NCBI GenBank assembly: GCA_002104935.1
Contig: MCGT01000010.1
Span: 1-64,000 of the forward strand
From: Hesseltinella vesiculosa
Lineage: Eukaryota; Mucoromycota; Mucoromycetes; Mucorales; Cunninghamellaceae
Direction of reading: 5' to 3'
Length of the DNA stretch: 64,000 nucleotides
The translations under genes and the position numbers were made by a program. Under the pieces are notes generated by a model. It was not told the DNA's origin and made no database searches. It saw only the letters and a program-made list of their open reading frames with translations. Below are positions 23,469-35,025 of this stretch, one piece after another; position 1 is the first letter of the stretch; the number at the start of each line of letters is the position of its first letter.

Positions 23469-25801
23469 TTATTGACTTGAGGGATTGGTAGGGTCTACCG
23501 GGTAAACAGCAATCTTTCGTACTTCACCATCGGGAGCAATCAGTAGACAACAGGATGGGATACCACATTCCTCGCCTTGTGATGCCGCTGTTTTCCGTCG
23601 TTCAGCACTAGCCATGCTACTGCCCAGAGGCTCACGCTCACATGCCACCAAGCGATGGCCAGTGCCAACATGAAACACACCGACTTGCTGCTGGGTTGAG
23701 CCATGCCTTACCCGAAATATCTTGAGCAAACCGCGGCGGGACGAATAGATAACGAGGAACAAGTAGGAGCGTCGATGGGAGCCGTTTTTTTTTTCTAACC
23801 AAGAAGGTTGATACTGGATCCAGCCGCATCGGGCGTCGCGCATGCCTTTCCACATACTCACCATATAGCCACGCTGAATGTCCCACAAAATGACTCGACC
23901 AAGTGCATCACTGGTGGCTGCAAGGGTATGGTGCTGGCTGTGTTGGTAGGGAGGAGCGACGGAGATGGATTGGATAACGCGTGAGGTATCAGATAAACGG
24001 CAAATGCAAGGCAGTGGCGTGGCGACTTCGATGGCTTGGGGCGCTTCAAGCATGTCCTGTTGGTATAAAGGGGGGGACGACGAAGTGGCATCTTGTATGC
24101 TCTGCCCTGACCACCAGGATTTGGCAAGGGAAAATACTGGCGAGGCTACACGGGACACAGCCCACGATACCATTGAGACGGTAGACAGAAAAGGGCGACT
24201 GGTTTCGTGCGTTGCATAAAAGCCAATCATGGGTTCTCGGCCGACGGCGATGTAACGGGCAGTTGCTGTGCAAGGTGTAAAGTTATTGGGTGCTATAGAT
24301 GTGGATGCAGGAGATGAAGACAATGCGCTGGAAAGTGTGGGTTGCGTTGCGCCAGCGTTCGACTTCTGAGGGGATGCGAATGTCCACTGAACTGCAGAAG
24401 CAATGGAAGGATCCATTTCACAAGGGGTTCCTGAGAGCGGGCTCCACCAGGCACGAGAGATGTCTTGGACTGGGCGGTTGTTGAACATCGATGGACCAAG
24501 GGAAATGACGTCGTTGATTTGTTCCTGCTGGTCCAGATACCATTTCTTATAGCTAAAAGAGGATCGCATCTTCGAGGCATCGTAGCCACTTTCACGCTGT
24601 CCATCACACACACGGAGGACGGCCCAGAAGGTCTGGCCATCAATGCTGACGACATGGTTATTGTCAAAGAGCAAAGTAATATCTTCGTCATCGTGGTGAG
24701 TGGCCAGCGTTCCAGCACCGAACTTTTGCTCAGGCGTAGCTTTTCGACCAGAAGCGCTGGGAGGCGGCGGTGTTCGAAGTTTGATGGAGACCAAGGGTGA
24801 TGTCTCTAGCAGTTGAGCAGTTAACAAAGTGCCATTCTAATAAGAGCCACCAAAAAAAAAAAAAATAGTCAGCAACCGACAAAAGGAGTATCCATCGAAA
24901 GGTCTTGCCGATGAAAAAACACGAAGCCATCCACTTTTGTACCCCACCATGACAAATATTTGGCTAATAAAATGAATTAGCTTATCCTTCTAGTAAATAA
25001 GTAAATAAAAATAGACGGGGGAGGAAGGAGCTTACATTTTGCGGATCGAGGGGATAAATAAAGGCAGACAAAGCAAGGACGTGATAGTGTCGTCTTCTGA
25101 CAGTAAAGGGCTTTGACCAATGACGATGTATTCCCCCTGGTCGGCAAACAGCTGCAGGACGACGAACTTTGAGCTATAGGCCAAGACAATGGTGTGGCCT
25201 GCTGCAGAAGCAGATACCAGGTACGCTTCTTTGACTATGGGGGGCATGGGTACGACAGGATCGGCTGGATTGGCAGCCGGATCTGCGATGGTGGCGGACG
25301 ATGACACATGGGTATCTGGACTAGGTACTGGCGATGGCGAAAGAGATGAATCGGAAGTATCCTTGTCATTACGTGATTCCTACAACTAAAATATGAGGCG
25401 GGATTCTTTCACGAGAGACGGTTCCATGCTCCTACATAGTCCACGCCCCAAGACCATTCTTTTTCCCAGGGATCATCTAATAACAGCTCAATGGGTGAGG
25501 GGTGATCAAAGCAGTAGGTAAAGATGTTTTTACCATCTTTCGGTGCTGGGGTGGTAACATTCTTTGGCAGTTTGCCAACAAGGATGGAAAGCACAGGTGT
25601 AGGTATACGATACTGAGGCTCGAGTGCTGTTTTGAAAAGCATTTCGCCTTGCAAGGAAGAGGAGTGTGAAAATAGAAAACTGGGCCCTTCTTTTTTTCTC
25701 CATTTTTTTTATTTTTTTTCCTGGTGAATCGGAGGTGTCCAATCGATCCTCTCTGAACGATGACAGCTGTAAAGGTCGTTTCAACGATCCTGTAGCGTCA
25801 T
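23469..25801 (-). CDS. Rab3GAP non-catalytic subunit-like protein (N-terminal WD-type region)
   Basis: Minus-strand exons read WSWGVDYVGAWNRL, IVIGQSPLLSEDDTITSL, VGYKSGWLRVFSS, NGTLLTAQLLETSPLVSI, SYKKWYLDQQEQINDVI, YIAVGREPMIGFYATHE, SVAPPYQHSQHHTLAATSD, GRVILWDIQRGYMVSMWKG and MRDARCGWIQYQP. The order and the WKG.RDA..GWIQ signature match the N-terminal domain of RAB3GAP2. In animals this subunit pairs with RAB3GAP1 to activate Rab18/Rab3 exchange or hydrolysis at the ER, and a trafficking role is inferred here. The start is uncertain: I place it near 25801 but the first exon is not fixed. The last ORF stops at 23469-23471, yet a GTAGAC donor lies near 23498, so C-terminal exons between 22860 and 23400 are possible. 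Animal homologues are much longer. Confidence 0.8.
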
Positions 25802-26490
25802 GGTGAGTGAGCGCTACTGTGATCTAGTGGGTTTTTTTTTTTTTTTTTTCTGAAAATCGGCTGATTCAACTTTTCTCAGGACCATCACGGTAGCGCTTTT
25901 GTTGACAAACCCGCTTTGTATTTTGAGCTGTCAGGAACAAAGATCTTACATAGCTTAATACGGCAATTCACCTTGCATCGTGCTTGTCTGGTTTCATAAG
26001 CCATCCTTGTACTCGCTGGCCAAGCTTCCGTCTGCCTTCCTACGGCATGGTCCATCAGCTCTCCCATTTTCATCCAATCCTTCATGCTCAGGACGGGTGG
26101 CGTCGTTAGGTGATGTGTCTCTCCCACTTGCTTGTCGGTGACTATTGGCCTTCACCATTTGAAATTGAGTGTGTACGAGAGGGAGTGAGGAGAGAGAGAA
26201 AGAGGGGAGGGGAAATAAATACCTTTTTCGTTCCTAGTGGAACACTCGCATGATCTGCAAAGTATTTTTCAATGATCCTCCCCCAAGAAGCTGCTGACAC
26301 CTTGTGTCGTTTTCACAGGCTGTGGCCCCAACGTGTGATAGGGCTTTCTTGCCCGCTTAAAAAACTATGATTCAGTGACACATGTGTGATTTATTTGTGA
26401 TTGGATGTGTCGATAGTGTATTATACAGAAAATAATGAGCTGGCTAATTCATGCTACCTATTGGAACGGCTAATTAAGTGAGTATTACTT
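25802..26490. other. Intergenic gap
   Basis: A poly-T tract near 25832-25849 and a purine-rich stretch (26170-26215). A minus-strand ORF (25885-26127) has no recognisable domain and no obvious splice partner. I call no gene. Confidence 0.5.
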
Positions 26491-26797
26491 CTATTGAGCA
26501 GACGTTTGCACCTTGCTGGTGTCGGCAATTTGGTCATCGTCGTCCAAAAACACTTGCTCCCCATCAATGACGCGAACAGGACCTTTGAACCACTTTCTTC
26601 CCCAGATCATATAATAACCAGTAGACAAGATCATGATGAAGCAAAATCTAATGAAATACAGAGTAAGAAATCATAACCTGAAAAGAATGACAAGGTGCTT
26701 ACGGGACGATCGCGTAGTTCATGCTGTCAGGCGTCACAGGCCAACTAGTGGGAAGCACCTATCATGAAAAATCGGAGTTTTTATGCATGAGAGCGCG

Positions 26798-26832
<35 letters not shown>

Positions 26833-28659
26833 AAAAGGATGCAAGTGAACAGGATCCACAAGCAAGAGATGATCCCACATGGAATGCTGAATCTTCCCAA
26901 ATGCCATGTGCCTATGCAGAAAGAAAGGCGAATGTTAAAAACGCCCTTTTTTTTTTTTTTTTTGTATTTTGTCATCGCTGGTTACCTCGCTCAAATGACT
27001 TGCGGGAGGTAGTGATGCGCATGAGGATTGGGACAAAATAAGACAACTGGGAACCAATGGTATTGACCGAAACGATGGCAGAGTATGCGGTGCTATTGAT
27101 CATGTAGAGAACGCCAACGATGCCAGCCACAGTGACGTTGAACCACACAGCAGCAACAGGAGCCTTGGTTTTAGGATGCAAGCTATGCAGGTACTTGGAA
27201 AAGGGCAGTGCGCCGTCACGAGCAAAGGCATAGACCATACGTGAGCTGCCCAGGGTAAGCGCAGAACCGGAGAAAAAAATGCTGAGAATCACAAACACCA
27301 AAAACACCATGGTCCATGCTGGACCCACACCGTCCAAGAATACTTGCACCATCTGAGGTCGGATGGCATCGGAAGAGACGATCTGCCCCATATAGTCCTT
27401 GACCATGAAACTCAGGGCAACGAGAAACACGAAGCCAGACACAGCGTTGGACACAACAGCCGTTATCAAGGCAAAAGGCGAGCCTTTCTGAGAGTTTTTG
27501 GTTTCTTCTGACATATGAGCAGCCGAGTCATAGCCCGAGAGTGTATACTGGGAGCTCAGAATCACCAGAAGGAAGGCGTAGCCGCTGTTGTCAAAACCCG
27601 AGTTGTTGGAAAAGGATGCAAAAACAAATTCACCAGATGCCAAAGGTCGAGTCATGGCTAGGCCAGCCACAACAATAATTAAGATGCCAACCATGTTGGC
27701 AAAGACTACAAAAAAAAAAACATCAGCTTCGGGACCCCCAAGTTCCATGGGTAGACGCATACTTACATGCACCCTGATTCATGGCACCAGTCCAATGAAT
27801 AGCCACTGAGTTGATAATACCGTGAATGATCAATATACCCACGTAGAGCCCGAACTGCATATAGACGGAGGTGTCAATGTCTGGTCTCCACACATTGATA
27901 ATCCCAGCAATGAACTGGGCAAGTCCTAGATCGATCGATGTGATGCCAAAGCAAAGACCAACCCAGTTGAACCAGCCTGTCAACCACGTTGCTGAAAACG
28001 AAGATGTTAGTATGGCTGTGCCTTTCATTTGCTATTTTCTTACCCAAAGGCACCCATTCAGAGGTTGCCAACCGAGACACCCAGAAATAAAGACCTGGGC
28101 AAAATAGATGAGCCAAGGCAAGTTCGTTCTGTTATTTCTTACCTCCAGCTGTGAATGCCCAGCGGGGTTGGAACATGCATAGAAAATAAAAGTCATTAGC
28201 ATCTGTTCACATGAAGTTTTCTTTCTTTACTCGTAGGGTAGGCGCTGCAAATTTCTGCCAGAGAACAAGCAATCAAGGTTGTCATGAAACCAGTGATGAC
28301 CCACCCCCAAATTTGACCCATAGATCCAGCATAACTCATGGTGTCGCCCCAGAGCTACCCAAAAAAAAAAAATAACAATCAATACTGGTGTCGGCCGCTT
28401 TTCTCAGAGTGCACCTCTTACCGGAGTAAGACCCGATAGCACCGAGCAACAGGAGAACGCAATCGCGAAATTGCCAAACGCCGACAAGGAACGGTTCAGG
28501 TCCTATCATTTCATGCGAACTTTAATTAGCTTTTATCTATACGAATAACGTGTAACTTACTTGTTTGTAACCTAATTTGTGAAGCAATGCTTCATCAGCG
28601 TTCATGGGTGTGGGATGGTCCACTTCTTCAATATGATAAGGCTTTTCTTCAACTGACAT
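26491..28659 (-). CDS. APC-superfamily amino-acid/GABA permease
   Basis: The start ATG at 28659-28657 gives MSVEEKPYHIEEVDHPTPM, then YKQ and, after an intron, LNRSLSAFGNFAIAFSCC and GDTMSYAGSMGQIWGW. The largest exon (from about 27772) encodes several membrane segments, including VVFANMVGILIIVVAGLAM, SQYTLSGYDSAAHMSEET (the conserved fungal permease motif), VSGFVFLVALSFMVKD, MVFLVFVILSIFFSGSAL and RMVYAFARDGALPFSKYL. The last exons give FCFIMILSTGYYMIWGRKW and end AQ-stop at 26491. The layout matches the Uga4/bidirectional amino-acid transporter group, which moves GABA, choline or amino acids across plasma or vacuolar membranes; substrate cannot be chosen. Unlike most introns here, two introns carry poly-A in the sense orientation (poly-T at 26799-26823 and 26948-26963). 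Confidence 0.9.
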
Positions 28660-30824
28660 ACGTCCAATCAAAAGTAATCAAGGTCGGTTGTAGGCAGGTT
28701 GGTAAAATTTTCCAGAGATAGTGGACCGTTAAAATAAGCTGCAAAAAAATGCGTTTTTTTAGCGAAAGAAAGTGGGAAAAAAAAAAAAAAAAAAACTGGC
28801 ATGGCTGATATTTATACCTCACATTGCCTCAAATCTTGTTCTTATTTTAGGCAATTGCAGAAGCATTGGATTTTTTACATTGCAGTTTGTGGGAATGTTC
28901 AATTATGCTTTTTTTTTTTTTTTTGTTTTTTGTTTTTTGGAACTGAACATTCAACTACGCCAGATCACCCATCTGAAGGTTAAGTTCATCTTGGGCAATC
29001 CCATAAAAAGTATTTGTCATCTCACTGGACATGATTGGTTGATCTTGTTTTCCTCAACCCAAATGTGGTGACAAAAAAAAAAACAAGGTTGAAGGAAAGG
29101 TCATGTGCTATATTAATTCCTTTTTGGGGGCATTGCTTTTTCGTTCAAGCGAGGCGTTGGCTGTGGAGTAAAACAGGTGGAGTGAACGCAGCACCGGTAC
29201 TGTACCGGTGCAAAGTGCAGATGGAAAAGAAAGTACAGCACAATCACATTGGGCCTGTTTGACTATTGACAGATAGGAGCACGTCAGCTAGGATATCATT
29301 GAGTTGCGATTAAACATGTTTGTCGGGTGAACCAAGAAATAAACCAGGAGGTTCAGAAAATTCATGGATACGAACATTACACGAGGCTCAGAATCGTCCA
29401 ATAAAATGCACTTCCTTATCCAACTTCACGCTAATCTGGATGCAAAAAAAAAAAAAAAAAAAAAATCAAGCGGAAGAGACCCTTTCCCTTTCGTTTCTGT
29501 ATGAATGCACAGGAGCTTCGCCATCATCTGTTAGCTGCCAGGTATTACTTTGAGATGCAACTAAAATAGGATTGAATGGTGAACCGGTCGTCGAAACACC
29601 ACCGTAAACCATTTGTAAAGTGCGTGAGCAGGTACCGTAAAAACAAGTGCGTGAGAAATCATTAGTCCATATTTACCAGCCCTTTTTGCTCTACCCTGGA
29701 GAGTTGCGATTTTAATCAAGGTCATTTCTCACCATTTTGCACTGGTGTGCAAAATTTGACGAAACTTTGTTTAGAGCAATCTTTCACTGTGGTTTTGATC
29801 AGATCGCCTGGGGGGTCCCCTGGCGGAAATGGCGGATTTTTTCATTTTTAAAGCTGGAGAATCGGAGGTGTGAAGATGAAACGGACCAAAAGTTGGCTAA
29901 GCAACCTAGCAACCTTGACGAATCAACGTGATTTTTACAGCGTCGTCATCATTCATGTATTTACGCATTCTTGCAAAATTTTGCATCGATCCAATCATTC
30001 AAAAGTGCTGTGCAGCGTTCACTTTTTTTTTTCCAGAAATGAAGAAAAAAAATTTGGAGGCCAAATCCAGCCTCCGCAGTACAATTGGCAATCAGCGAAT
30101 GGAGGTCCTCTCTTGTCCATGTTGGATCGCCTTCGTCAAGTGAAACGTGATCTACGTACTGGCAGTATATCTTCATCAAGTCGTTCCTATGGATTTTTGA
30201 ACTGCTTTGAAGAAGGCTGGATAATGGTCCTCCAATTGCTTTGATATTGCCCTGTGTGCAAGGTCTGGAAGCGAAATGACTGTGCGGAGGCTGAATTCGA
30301 CCATCCAATTTTCTCTTCATTTCTGGAAAAAAAAAAGTGAACGATGCACAGCACTTTTGAATGATTGGATCGATGCAAAATTTTGCAAGAATGCGTAAAT
30401 ACATGAATGATGACGACGCTGTAAAAATCACGTTGATTCGTCAAGGTTGCTTAGCCAACTTTTGGTCCGTTTCATTTTGACACCTCCGATTCTCCAGCTT
30501 TAAAAATGAAAAAATCCGCCATTTCCGCCAGGGGACCCCCCAGGCGATCTGATCAAAACCACAGTGAAAGATTGCTCTAAACAAAGTCTCGTCAAATTTT
30601 GCACACCAGTGCAAAATGGTGAGAAATGACCTTGATTAAAATCGCAACTCTCCAGGGTAGAGCAAAAAGGGCTGGTAAATATGGACTAAAAATGATTCCA
30701 AGCACTTGAAGACCGGTGTACATAGCGTAAAGAATCGACAGAGCCACCTCCTTTTTTTTTTTTTTTTTTTTTTTTTTTGCATTTCAACCTGTGTCTTGTT
30801 CGTATCCGTGAATTTTCAGAACCT
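28660..30824. other. Intergenic region dominated by inverted repeats
   Basis: No confident gene. It contains a 21-bp perfect palindrome (29191-29211, GCACCGGTAC-T-GTACCGGTGC), several homopolymers (28778-28796, 28911-28925, 29442-29465, 30750-30778) and the large inverted repeat described separately. Confidence 0.6.
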
Positions 30825-30826
30825 CC
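29346..30826. repeat. Large imperfect inverted repeat made of two dispersed-repeat copies
   Basis: The left arm 29644-30110 and right arm 30228-30708 are inverted copies, for example ATTAGTCCATATTTACCAGC against GCTGGTAAATATGGACTAAA, and GATCGCCTGGGGGGTCCCC on both sides. They are separated by a ~117-bp non-homologous centre (30111-30227). A further outer pair, AGGAGGTTCAGAAAATTCAT (29346) and its complement (to 30826), lies at unequal distance, so indels have occurred since formation. Each arm is a member of the dispersed repeat family also found at 12.4, 18.2, 40.2 and 40.5 kb. The structure could fold into a ~470-bp hairpin stem. Confidence 0.85.
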
Positions 30827-31148
30827 TCGCTTCTGGATGAATGGGAAGATGGTGACGACACGATGCTCAAGATGCTCAGGACATGTTGCACGATGCTTGC
30901 TAAATACAAAGAAAAGGTATCACTCATTCAGCAGCACATTTCACATCATCGGTCCTCTCTATCCGTTCATTATCTCTTAGATTACTGATGTCAGACTATT
31001 TTTTTGGTCTCATTCATTCTTGTCGAAGTGCATATACCGTACAAACGTGATCGGCAAGGGCGTCAAACTGCCACCCTTAGCAGCAATGGAATCTTCCCCT
31101 CTGACGTCCGAGACGGTGGAGATACTGAACCGGCAATTACTGCATTGA
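30825..31148 (+). CDS. Hypothetical protein, 3' exons only
   Basis: After an acceptor-like TTTTCAG (813-819 of the 30 kb block) the frame reads SSLLDEWEDGDDTMLKML and CTMLAKYKEK. A plausible 62-nt intron (GTATCA at 30918, TCTCTTAG to 30979) follows. The next frame reads ITDVRLFFWSHSF, then GKGVKLPPLAAMESSPLTS and ILNRQLLH-stop. The composition looks coding but I recognise no family. The 5' exons are not found; they would lie in or beyond the inverted repeat, so this may be a gene broken by that insertion. Low confidence. Confidence 0.3.
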
Positions 31149-31529
31149 ACGATGATGAATTTAAATTAGCATTCAATGGACATCGTAGGATGCCACAAGG
31201 AAGGGCAAAGTCGTGGCACTGACATGCAATCACCGCGCCACGCTAAAGGCCCTTTTTCCTCCGCTTATCTTCTCGCTTCTTCTACTCCTCTTACGCTGTT
31301 AACAAATGACTTTTAACTATTTATATTGCTCTTGTACTTGCGAACCTCCCCCCCCCCCATGCGTGCTCATGATGCACCGTGAACTCAAACATCATGACCA
31401 TCGTGAAGAAAGTGTTTGGCGAAATCTCCCCCAAGAAATCAGCGATGAGCGGCGGAGGAAGCAGATTGTTTTTTTTTTCTTTTCTTTTTTTTTTTTTTTT
31501 TTTTTTCATTCCTCCTCTATTCAACGAAT

Positions 31530-34182
31530 ATGTCAAAGTCATCTATAAAGACTGAAAGCAGAATCGTAATCCAAAACTTTACAACAAAAAGAGATGATTA
31601 TTTACCTGTTTTTTTTTATGTGTATTCCGGATAGAGTCCCATCGATCAGCCATACGAGGACGAACTAGCCAGGTATCCTTACTCGGTACGCACCTGGCTG
31701 CAATACATTGAACACAAGCAACATGGCGATTTTGAAGATCTGTGTCATGTCTACGAGCGAGCTCTTGATCAACTCCCTGGGTCTTACAAACTTTGGAAGC
31801 AATATCTAGATCTTCGCCGTGAAAAACTTCAGGGTGCTCATCCTATTCATTCGAAAGAACGATACCAAGAAATGAATCATTCCTATGAAAAGGCTTTGGT
31901 GCTGTTGAATAAGGTATGATTTTACCTTTCATATGAAGTTCAACGTCTTGGCTGATGACCACGGATTATTTTATTTTTTTGAACATCTGCATAGATGCCT
32001 AGGATTTGGTTAGACTATTTACAATTCCTTACAACACAACCTATTATCACCACGACTCGACGCACTTTTGATCGAGCATTGCGTGCTTTACCAGTGACTC
32101 AACATGATCGCATCTGGGAAGTATATTTGGAATTTGCTCAAGCCGCTGGACCTGAGACGGCCATTCGAGTCATACGACGCTATCTTAAAGTAAGAAAGCC
32201 TACCCACTCTCCCACACGCGCACTTGGAGGCGGAAGGCACTAACCATATTTATCACTCCCACCGTCTTTAGCTGGAACCCCAGCATGTCGAAAACTACAT
32301 TGATTTACTGGTCAAGATTGAGCACTTTGATGAGGCCGCCCAGAAACTTGTACAAGTGGTCAATGATCATCAATTCAAATCTATCCGCGGCAAATCCAAC
32401 TATCAACTTTGGCAGGATTTGTGTGATTTGGTGGTGGAGCATTGTAATGATATTCATAGCATTCAAGTCGAAGCAATTATTCGAAGCGGCATTCAGCGAT
32501 TCACAGATCAAGTCGGCCTCCTGTACTGTCGCCTGGCTATGTATTGGATTAAGATGGGCCAGCTGGAAAAGGTAAGCAAAAAGGAGCATGGCCGTTTTCT
32601 AACTTGTGCATTTGCTTAAATATCTCACAGGCTCGAGACATTTTTGAAGAAGGCATTACAACAGTGGTCACCGTACGTGATTTCACCGCTATTTTTGACG
32701 CATACGCCGAATTCGAAGAAGAAATGATCTCTGCAAAAATGGAATTGGCAGCCGAACGGGAAGCGTCGGGTGGAGAAAGCAACATGGAGGACGACCTGGA
32801 ACTCGACATTCGTCTGGCTCGCTTCGAACGATTGATGGACCGACGCGCGTTTCTAGTCAATGACGTGCTCCTTCGGCAAAATCCAAACAATGTCTCTGAA
32901 TGGGAAAAGCGCGTGTCTCTTTGGGGTGAAAACCGAGACAAGGTAACGAGTAGAGGCATCCTACAATGATTCATTCCGGCTGATTGACACGTCACACATC
33001 CTTCTAGGTGGTGGAAGCCTACAACCAAGCACTGCAGACGGTGAACCCCAAGAAAGCACACGGTAAATTACAAACCCTGTGGATCAACTTTGGTCGATTC
33101 TACGAAGACAACGGCGACTTGGATGCAGCTCGTGCCATCTTTGACAAGGCAGTCAAGGTAAATTTCAAAGCTGTGACAGACCTGGCTGACGTATGGTGTG
33201 AATACGCTGAATTGGAAACTCGCCATGACGAATTTGATCGTGCTTTGCGAGTCATGGCCCAGGCCACGTCGGTGCCACGGGCTTCAAACACGAACAAGAA
33301 CCCCAGAACCGTGAATTACCATGATGAATCTCTACCTGTTCAACAACGTGTTTTCAAGAGCCTTCAGCTATGGTCCTTTTACATTGATCTCAAAGAAAGT
33401 GTCGGATCTGTAGATGCAACGAAGCAAGTGTACGACCAAGTGATGGACCTCCGTATTGCCAATCCTCAGGTGGTTGTCAATTACGCTGTCTTTTTGGAAG
33501 AGCATCAGTACTTTGAAGACGCCTTTCGCGTGTATGAACGAGGCATTGACTTGTTTGGCTGGCCCATTGCCTTTGAACTGTGGAACATCTATCTGCCCAA
33601 GTTTATCGAACGCTATGGTGGCTCCAAATTGGAACGTGCACGTGAATTGTTTGAACAGGCCCTTACCAACTGCCCTGCAAAGTACGCTAAGCCCATTTAT
33701 TTGATGTATGGAAAACTGGAGGAAGAGCATGGCCTTGCTCGTCATGCCATGCGCATTTATGACCGAGCGACGACCAACGTGGACGACAGCGTTCGACTGG
33801 AGGTAAAGCAAGGCAACGTGATCAAAACCGGCTCTCTCATATTTCTTCTGGTTTTGTTTAGATGTTCCAATTTTATATTGCAAAGGCTGCGGCAAACTTT
33901 GGGATTGTGTCGACAAGAGAAATCTATGAAAAAGCGTTGGAGAGCCTGCCTGACAAGGACTGCCGTGTCATGGTCACCAAGTTTGCTGACTTGGAGCGCA
34001 AGCTAGGTGAAATCGACCGAGCCCGAGCCATCTACGGTTATGGGTCCCAATTCTTCAATCCAAAGGCATTCCCAGACTTTTGGCAAACCTGGCATGAATT
34101 CGAAGTCAAACATGGCTCAGAAGACACGTACAAGGAGTACTTGCGCATCAAACGGTCCGTTCAAGCCCAATTCCCGCTCTAA
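31530..34182 (+). CDS. SYF1: Pre-mRNA-splicing factor SYF1 (XAB2 orthologue)
   Basis: A 36-nt first exon (31530-31565, MSKSSIKTESRI) joins in frame through a 69-nt intron to SPIDQPYEDELARYPYSVR and WLQYIEHKQHGD, which is the SYF1 N-terminus. Successive exons carry HAT (half-TPR) repeats: VYERALDQLPGSYKLWKQYL, TRRTFDRALRALPVTQHD, WEVYLEFAQAAGPE, KLQTLWINFGRFYEDNGD, RAIFDKAVKVNFK, VYERGIDLFGWPIAFELW, RARELFEQALTNCP, EIYEKALESLPDKDC, and a final HGSEDTYKEYLRIKRSV. It stops at 34180-34182. SYF1 is a scaffold of the NineTeen/Prp19-associated complex in activated spliceosomes and its human orthologue also acts in transcription-coupled repair. The internal order and length fit a full-length, intact gene with short introns. 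Confidence 0.93.
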
Positions 34183-34263
34183 TTTTTTTTTCTCCTGTCA
34201 TTGAATTAAAAAAAAAGCCCTCTTTCCGAAGAAACGACCGAAAAAGTATTATCAATATTAATC

Positions 34264-34948
34264 ATGGCCAAACGAGTTGCCACCGAAAAAAAAACAGGCT
34301 CTGCTGAGCCATTGATCCAACGGATTCCTACAAACGCACCTGCTCCTCCCAATGCAAACGATACCTTATCCATCAGCGAACAGGACCAGGATCGACTGAT
34401 TGGCCAATCTGGTTTAATGAAGCGGGCGCGTGAAAGAGAGCTAGAATTGAAACGGCAGCAAATCACAACTGCCCAGTACGTGTGGCAAGCTGTCTTTTTG
34501 TGCATTCCTTTTGGCTTTTTACTAGGTGCATTTGACGTCACTGTCAAGGTCCAGTATGACGAACCATGGGATATCACTAGCCTTCTTCTTCGCTCAGCCA
34601 AAGCCGCCCCTGGTAAGGTACACATGCCCAATGGCTGACGTCACTGATGAACTTCTTCTTCTTTTTTCCCCCTCTCCATAAGCCCTATTCCCAGTGATCT
34701 ATCTCACCAATCGCTATAAAGCCAAGAGAGTGACACAGGTGATGATGGTGATGATGTCTATCCTGGTCGGGTCATTTTTGCTGTACACGCTAAAGCACTC
34801 GCCTTCCTTGGGGCAAATGCTGCGAGCGCCCGGCCTTTCCACCGTATGGGTTTATTTCATCGTACAATTGGATCTACTTCCAGCAGTTACCTCACTCTTG
34901 TTAGTGGCATGCTACTGGTACTTTGGCCTGGCTGACACCTCCAAATAA
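34264..34948 (+). CDS. Small multi-pass membrane protein, unassigned
   Basis: Two exons (34264-34615 and about 34682-34948) with a GTAAGG..TAAG intron join to APALFPVIYLTNRYK. The N-terminal ~75 residues are polar, with a charged helix (KRARERELELKRQQ). Then come hydrophobic segments VWQAVFLCIPFGFLLGAF, VMMVMMSILVGSFLLYTL, VWVYFIVQLDLLPAV and SLLLVACYWYFGLA. The size (about 205 aa) and the P.IYL.NR motif remind me of small fungal ER membrane proteins of unknown function, but I cannot name the family with confidence. It lies 80 bp downstream of SYF1 on the same strand. Confidence 0.75.
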
Positions 34949-35025
34949 AAACGGGTGTGTTTGCTCTTTCCGATAAATGAGTGGCATGAATGCTGCTTTG
35001 GTCGAGCTATTTTATTTGCTGTCTG

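Noticed and set aside
29961..30431. 156-codon minus-strand ORF matching a plus-strand ORF at 29928-30143
   Set aside because: Both are readings of the two arms of the inverted repeat and share the same noncoding family sequence.
31321..31542. Minus-strand ORF opposite the first SYF1 exon
   Set aside because: Driven by A/T homopolymers (long Lys run) and overlaps the supported SYF1 start.
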